Positions 7,545-10,791 of a stretch of DNA of 10,791 bases are shown here, one piece after another. Source of the DNA: Chitinophaga pinensis (GTDB taxonomy: Bacteria > Bacteroidota > Bacteroidia > Flavobacteriales_D > Crocinitomicaceae). The DNA lies in the NCBI GenBank assembly GCA_945868555.1, contig CAMBMC010000059.1, forward strand, positions 1 through 10,791, in the 5' to 3' direction. Each line of letters starts with the position of its first letter. The first letter of the stretch is position 1. The position numbers were made by a program, and so were the translations under genes. The notes beneath the pieces were generated by a model. That model was not told where the DNA came from. It made no database searches and was given only the letters and a program-made list of their open reading frames with translations.

Positions 7545-8777
7545 TTAGAAAAAACGGCAGCAGAAAATCGCGGTATCGTCCACAAGTGAAAGGTCGCCTC
7601 GCCATTCGTCCAATTTCGAAAAAATCAAGGAGTTCATGTCCTCCATCTTTAGTGGATAGTAGCTATTGACGAGTTTGATCAAGCGTTCGATACCAAAGAA
7701 TTCATCTTCACTATTTTCCAATTCTACCACTCCATCCGTATATAAGACCAGCGTGGTATTAGGCGCTAGAGTAAGCCTGCCCGATTGAATAAAAGGTAGT
7801 TCATCGAACATACCCAAACCAATGCAGCCCGAATCGAGCATTTCTACTTTACGGCCATTCGTAATGAAGGGATAATTGTGTCCCGCATTAATGTATTTCA
7901 TTTCGCGAGTTGTCGCATTGTAGTGTGCAATAAAGAAGGTAATGAACTTCTCACCCTTGGCACTTTTCATCACTTTTTTATTCAACTCTTCGATCAAAAA
8001 CTCCATCTCAAAGCGCTGATAGTTGAACACCGTACGCACCGTTGCTTGAAAATTTGCCATCAACATCGCAGCACCAATTCCCTTTCCTGAAACGTCACCA
8101 ATGCAGATGATGTACTCTTCATCGCCCAAAGGAATAAAATCGTAGTAATCCCCTCCTACCTCATGTCGCGGTGTGTATTTGGCCGAGATATCCATGCGGC
8201 GATTGGACGGCAGATCTGACGGGAAAAGCAAACGTTGCATCACCGAGGCCACCTCCAATTCTTTCTTGATGCGTTCCTGAATGATGCTTTGACGGGCCAT
8301 GCGTTTATTCTCGATGGCCACGACAATAATATTGGTCAAGGTTTGAATAAAACTTAGGTTGTTTAAATGATCAATAACACGTCTATTTTCTTTATTCAAA
8401 CCACCAATGAGTAAATATGCAAGAGGCTGTTCTTTGTGAATGACAGGCACTACGACATCAAACTCCATTAAGATTGCAGAGTGTGAAGATTCAATCATTG
8501 TCGTCTCCCCAAAGCGCGAAAGATCTCTATTCACATCAATTTCTTTCACCTTGCCTTTAATTCCAACCCGCAAGAGGCAATTCCATTCCGTTTGATGGTT
8601 GTACAAGACAAACTTCGTGAACCCAAGTTGTTCTTTTAAGATAAATGAAAAAATTTGGATCAATCGATCTACCCCTTCATTGGCATTGATGGCATTGGTC
8701 ACCTCCAACAAAGAATGAAGCTTGAAGTCTTTCAGGATCAACTGATCTTCTAAATTCTGTATAAGCTTTTCTTTCAT
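7545..8777 (-). CDS. GAF-like / SpoIIE-type PP2C serine phosphatase
   Basis: This 410-residue cytoplasmic protein is a PPM-type (SpoIIE/RsbU-like) phosphatase that removes phosphate from serine or threonine of a partner, classically an anti-anti-sigma (STAS) protein. An N-terminal GAF-like sensor region covers about residues 20-160. It is followed by the helical linker that precedes such domains (about 157-187, ending MQRLLFP). The catalytic domain has every metal-site motif: GGDYYDF (208-214), GDVSGKGIGAAM (227-238), NAGHN (297-301), LYTDGVVE (345-352) and DDTAI (400-404). The frame is open further upstream to 8966, but that part lies inside lpxD and is not like the family. The ATG at 8775-8777 overlaps the lpxD stop as ATGA, so translation is probably coupled. 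The signal sensed by the GAF-like region and the phosphatase target are unknown; no STAS protein, anti-sigma kinase or sigma factor lies in the window. Confidence 0.88.
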   Translation of the reverse strand: MKEKLIQNLEDQLILKDFKLHSLLEVTNAINANEGVDRLIQIFSFILKEQLGFTKFVLYNHQTEWNCLLRVGIKGKVKEIDVNRDLSRFGETTMIESSHSAILMEFDVVVPVIHKEQPLAYLLIGGLNKENRRVIDHLNNLSFIQTLTNIIVVAIENKRMARQSIIQERIKKELEVASVMQRLLFPSDLPSNRRMDISAKYTPRHEVGGDYYDFIPLGDEEYIICIGDVSGKGIGAAMLMANFQATVRTVFNYQRFEMEFLIEELNKKVMKSAKGEKFITFFIAHYNATTREMKYINAGHNYPFITNGRKVEMLDSGCIGLGMFDELPFIQSGRLTLAPNTTLVLYTDGVVELENSEDEFFGIERLIKLVNSYYPLKMEDMNSLIFSKLDEWRGDLSLVDDTAIFCCRFF

Positions 8778-9703
8778 TTCAGTTTTTCGAGCAACTTCGG
8801 TAATTGTCGTAAAGCCGCCATCTCCCTGAATTTTTCCTTCACTTCTGCACATGGGCTTCCGAAATAAGTCTTTCCACCTTCCAAATCCTTGGAAATGCCA
8901 GATTGAGCCAAGACGGTTGCACCTTCTCCAATGGTAATCCCACTTGCACAACCAACCTGACCCCATAAAATCACGCGATCGTGAATCCGAACACAGCCAG
9001 CGATACCAACATTGGCGGCCATCAAGCAGTCTTTCCCGATGACTGTATCATGCCCAACCTGAACTTGGTTATCTATTTTGGTTCCTTCACCAATGCGTGT
9101 TATTCCCGTAACACCCGAATCTATCGTACAAAGCGCGCCAATTTCCACATCGCGTTCGATGACTACTCCACCACAACTGTGCATGCGTTGATAGCCATCC
9201 GATTTTTTCTTGTAGTAAAATGCCGAATGACCGATCACCGTATTCGCACCGATGATGACATTTTCTCCTATTTCCGTGCGGTCCATCAACACAACACCAG
9301 AATGAATGATGGCATTTGCGCCAATTTTCACGTCGTGACCGATGAAAACATTCGGATAAATGAGCGCGGATGGATGGACATCACTTCCATTTCCAAGTGA
9401 AGAAGACTGGGATTGAAATGGTAAAAAATGGCGAGTCAATCGATTGAAATCATCAAAAGGACTTTCGGAAATGATCAATCCTTTCCCTTCTGGGCATTCC
9501 ACATCCTGATCAATAAGAATAGTCGTTGCAGCGCTTTCCAAGGCCTTTTTGTAATATTTTGGATGATCGACGAAAACTAAGTCACCCGGAACCACCATGT
9601 GAATTTCATTGATCCCAGTAATCTGATGACTTGAATCTCCCTTGTATCGCGCACCGAGCAGTTCAGCCAATTCTTTTAATGTGGATGGAGTGGAAAGTTT
9701 CAT
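8774..9703 (-). CDS. lpxD: UDP-3-O-acylglucosamine N-acyltransferase (LpxD family)
   Basis: LpxD adds the N-linked 3-hydroxyacyl chain from acyl-ACP in the third step of lipid A synthesis, in the cytoplasm. The 309-residue protein has the LpxD N-terminal uridine-binding-type domain (about 1-100, with the GDLVFVDHPKYYKKAL stretch). A left-handed beta-helix of hexapeptide repeats follows (about 108-275), and then a short helical tail (FGSPCAE onward). The catalytic His is H218 in IDNQVQVGHD, equivalent to His239 of the Escherichia coli enzyme. The second His of the E. coli enzyme (His276) aligns with G255 here. The protein is shorter than the roughly 340 residues usual for LpxD. This pattern fits the second, LpxD-like copy that many Bacteroidota seem to carry, so its substrate may differ. 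The gene is first in a unit with the PP2C phosphatase (4-bp overlap). Confidence 0.85.
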   Translation of the reverse strand: MKLSTPSTLKELAELLGARYKGDSSHQITGINEIHMVVPGDLVFVDHPKYYKKALESAATTILIDQDVECPEGKGLIISESPFDDFNRLTRHFLPFQSQSSSLGNGSDVHPSALIYPNVFIGHDVKIGANAIIHSGVVLMDRTEIGENVIIGANTVIGHSAFYYKKKSDGYQRMHSCGGVVIERDVEIGALCTIDSGVTGITRIGEGTKIDNQVQVGHDTVIGKDCLMAANVGIAGCVRIHDRVILWGQVGCASGITIGEGATVLAQSGISKDLEGGKTYFGSPCAEVKEKFREMAALRQLPKLLEKLK

Positions 9704-9760
9704 GCAAATTCTTTTTACAAAAATACGGGCTTACTCCCCTCCATTTGGACGATTTGCATG
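9701..9760. repeat. 9-bp perfect inverted repeat around the lpxD promoter
   Basis: CATGCAAAT at 9701-9709 is exactly complemented by ATTTGCATG at 9752-9760, with a 42-bp spacer and arm centres 51 bp apart. One arm covers the lpxD start codon and the first upstream bases; the other lies upstream of the candidate lpxD -7 element. A pair of regulator sites is possible. So is an RNA stem hiding the lpxD start codon, if transcription begins upstream of 9760. Neither is proven, and a chance repeat cannot be excluded. Confidence 0.4.
9718..9725 (-). promoter_or_regulatory. candidate -7 promoter element for lpxD
   Basis: On the minus strand these bases read TATTTTTG, a full match to the Bacteroidota -7 consensus TAnnTTTG, located 15 bp upstream of the lpxD ATG. 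The predicted leader is then very short (about 8 nt). No TTG is found at the expected -33 distance, so the element is only a candidate. Confidence 0.35.
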
Positions 9761-9818
9761 GATTTATCATCGCGACAATGTTAATTCAGAAACAAGGCAA
9801 GGACACACTTTTTTTTAA

Positions 9819-9826
9819 TACGTTTG
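9819..9826 (+). promoter_or_regulatory. candidate -7 promoter element for the CDF exporter
   Basis: TACGTTTG is an exact match to TAnnTTTG and is oriented towards the CDF gene. It places the transcription start near 9832, some 30 nt before the TTG at 9865 and after the ATG at 9778. This argues for the shorter protein. The expected -33 TTG is missing; the upstream spacer instead contains a run of eight T (9809-9816). Confidence 0.4.
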
Positions 9827-9830
9827 TAAC

Positions 9831-9846
9831 GGCAATTTGTATTGCC
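9831..9846. promoter_or_regulatory. 16-bp operator-like palindrome in front of the CDF exporter
   Basis: GGCAAT (9831-9836) and ATTGCC (9841-9846) form a perfect inverted repeat around TTGT. It begins 4 bp after the candidate -7 element, exactly where transcription should start. The position is the usual one for a dimeric repressor operator, and metal exporters are often controlled by metal-responsive repressors. It could also form a small 6-bp hairpin at the 5' end of the message. The regulator is unknown and none is encoded nearby. Confidence 0.4.
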
Positions 9847-9864
9847 TCAAACAGCTCATACACA

Positions 9865-10743
9865 TTGGAATTAGACAAGAATCAAAAAGCCATTCGAACA
9901 GCCATTTTCAGTCTGATCAGCAATACTTTATTGGCAGCTCTAAAGTTTGTTGGTGGAATTCTCGGCAACTCCTATGCCTTGATTGCAGATGCGATTGAAT
10001 CCACGACTGATGTTTTCTCTTCCCTTCTTGTACTCTTCGGATTGAAGTATGCCTCCCGACCACCCGATGAAAATCACCCCTATGGTCACGGCAAAGCGGA
10101 GCCGCTCATTACCTTTGCTGTCGTTTGTTTCTTACTCATTTCCGCAACGATAATATTCACGGAAAGCATTCACAACATCCAGACTCCACACACTACACCT
10201 CATCCCTACACACTTTTTCTCCTTCTGGGAATTATCCTTTTCAAAGAGATTTCTTTCCGCTTTGTTCATCGCAAAGGAAAAGAGACAAACAGCACATCCC
10301 TTCAAGCGGATGCCTGGCACCATCGCAGTGATGCCATCACCTCTTTGATGGCTTTTATTGGGATATCAATCGCATTGATTTTTGGCAAAGGCTACGAAAC
10401 AGCCGATGACTGGGCCGCGATGGCTGCGTCACTTTTTATCGTTTACAATGCTTTTCAAATTTTTCGTCCTGCACTTGGGGAAATTATGGACGAACATTTT
10501 CACCACGACCTCATCGATGACATCCGAAAAATTGCCCACAATGTAAACGGTGTGCTTGAAACAGAAAAATGCTATGTCCGAAAAACAGGCATGCAGTATT
10601 TTGTGGACCTTCACCTTGTGGTCGATGGGAAATTAAGCGTCGCAGAAGGTCATTTCATTTCACATGAAGTCAAAGACCGAATCATGGCTGAAATGCCTGA
10701 CATTACAGATGTTCTCATTCACATCGAACCAGATACATTTTAA
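9865..10743 (+). CDS. cation diffusion facilitator (CDF) family metal exporter
   Basis: CDF proteins export divalent metals (Zn, Fe, Mn, Co or Cd) across the inner membrane in exchange for protons. The 292-residue product has the family's six-helix membrane part, with NSYALIADAIESTTD in helix 2 and HPYGHGKAEP (71-80) between helices. The likely transport site is E45 and D49 in helix 2 with H152 and D156 (HHRSD) in helix 5. A cytoplasmic ferredoxin-like domain follows (about 205-290), with H250, H263, H286 and E288 at places matching metal-binding residues of YiiP. The start is uncertain. The frame is open to 9631 with an ATG at 9778, but the family usually begins just before NQKAIR, and a promoter element and palindrome lie inside the extension. 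The TTG at 9865 is therefore chosen. The metal cannot be named from sequence. Confidence 0.85.
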   Translation: MELDKNQKAIRTAIFSLISNTLLAALKFVGGILGNSYALIADAIESTTDVFSSLLVLFGLKYASRPPDENHPYGHGKAEPLITFAVVCFLLISATIIFTESIHNIQTPHTTPHPYTLFLLLGIILFKEISFRFVHRKGKETNSTSLQADAWHHRSDAITSLMAFIGISIALIFGKGYETADDWAAMAASLFIVYNAFQIFRPALGEIMDEHFHHDLIDDIRKIAHNVNGVLETEKCYVRKTGMQYFVDLHLVVDGKLSVAEGHFISHEVKDRIMAEMPDITDVLIHIEPDTF

Positions 10744-10791
10744 TTTTTCCACTTCGTTTGAACCGATTTGATGTAGGCCTGTATTCATGGG

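Noticed and set aside
7534..7565. Inverted repeat TTCTGC / GCAGAA across the convergent stops as a shared terminator
   Set aside because: Only a 6-bp stem with a 20-nt loop and no T tract in a proper position. It lies within coding sequence on both sides and is expected by chance.
8778..8966. Longer start of the phosphatase inside lpxD
   Set aside because: The added residues (rich in Trp, Cys and Arg) are an out-of-frame reading of the conserved lpxD 3' end; the ATGA start fits better.
9631..9864. N-terminal extension of the CDF protein from 9631 or 9778
   Set aside because: The extra residues do not resemble the family, the part before 9704 overlaps lpxD on the other strand, and promoter-like and palindromic elements lie inside it. 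The ATG at 9778 remains possible.
10744..10791. Possible end of another minus-strand gene at the right edge (frame giving IQAYIKSVQTKWKN then stop)
   Set aside because: A TGA lies just upstream in that frame within the window, and other frames run through the CDF gene without family resemblance; 48 bp is too little to call.

Overview
The window looks like ordinary chromosomal sequence from a member of the Bacteroidota, most likely a Flavobacteriales/Crocinitomicaceae-type bacterium. Three things support this. It carries a type IX secretion (T9SS) style PorV-family / C25-peptidase pair. Its genes lack clear Shine-Dalgarno sequences. Several gene starts are preceded by the Bacteroidota -7 promoter element TAnnTTTG. 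I see no rRNA, tRNA, CRISPR array, insertion sequence or phage gene. The genus-level placement is inference.

Left part (1-1151): the last 27 codons of an unidentified + strand gene end 2 bp from the end of purS. On the minus strand pssA (phosphatidylserine synthase) runs into purS (a small subunit of FGAM synthase) with a 17-bp overlap, so membrane lipid and purine synthesis genes are joined in one transcription unit.

Centre (1152-7544): a 137-bp gap separates pssA from a divergent two-gene unit on the + strand. The first gene encodes an outer-membrane barrel of the PorV family. The second, after a 1-bp gap, encodes a 1716-residue secreted C25 (gingipain/PorU-like) cysteine peptidase with intact His and Cys, several beta-sandwich modules, a possible ILEI/PANDER-like module and a FlgD-like C-terminal domain. 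Together they look like the accessory PorV2/PorU2 sortase pair of the T9SS. This is the most interesting module in the window.

Right part (7545-10791): on the minus strand, lpxD (an LpxD-type left-handed beta-helix acyltransferase) overlaps by 4 bp (ATGA) with a GAF-like/SpoIIE-type PP2C phosphatase. The phosphatase stop codon directly abuts the stop codon of the peptidase gene. Divergent from lpxD lies a cation diffusion facilitator (CDF) metal exporter. The 161 bp between lpxD and the chosen CDF start carry two TAnnTTTG elements, one per direction, a 9-bp inverted repeat around the lpxD promoter, and a 16-bp operator-like palindrome at the predicted transcription start of the exporter. The last 48 bp (10744-10791) hold nothing I can assign.
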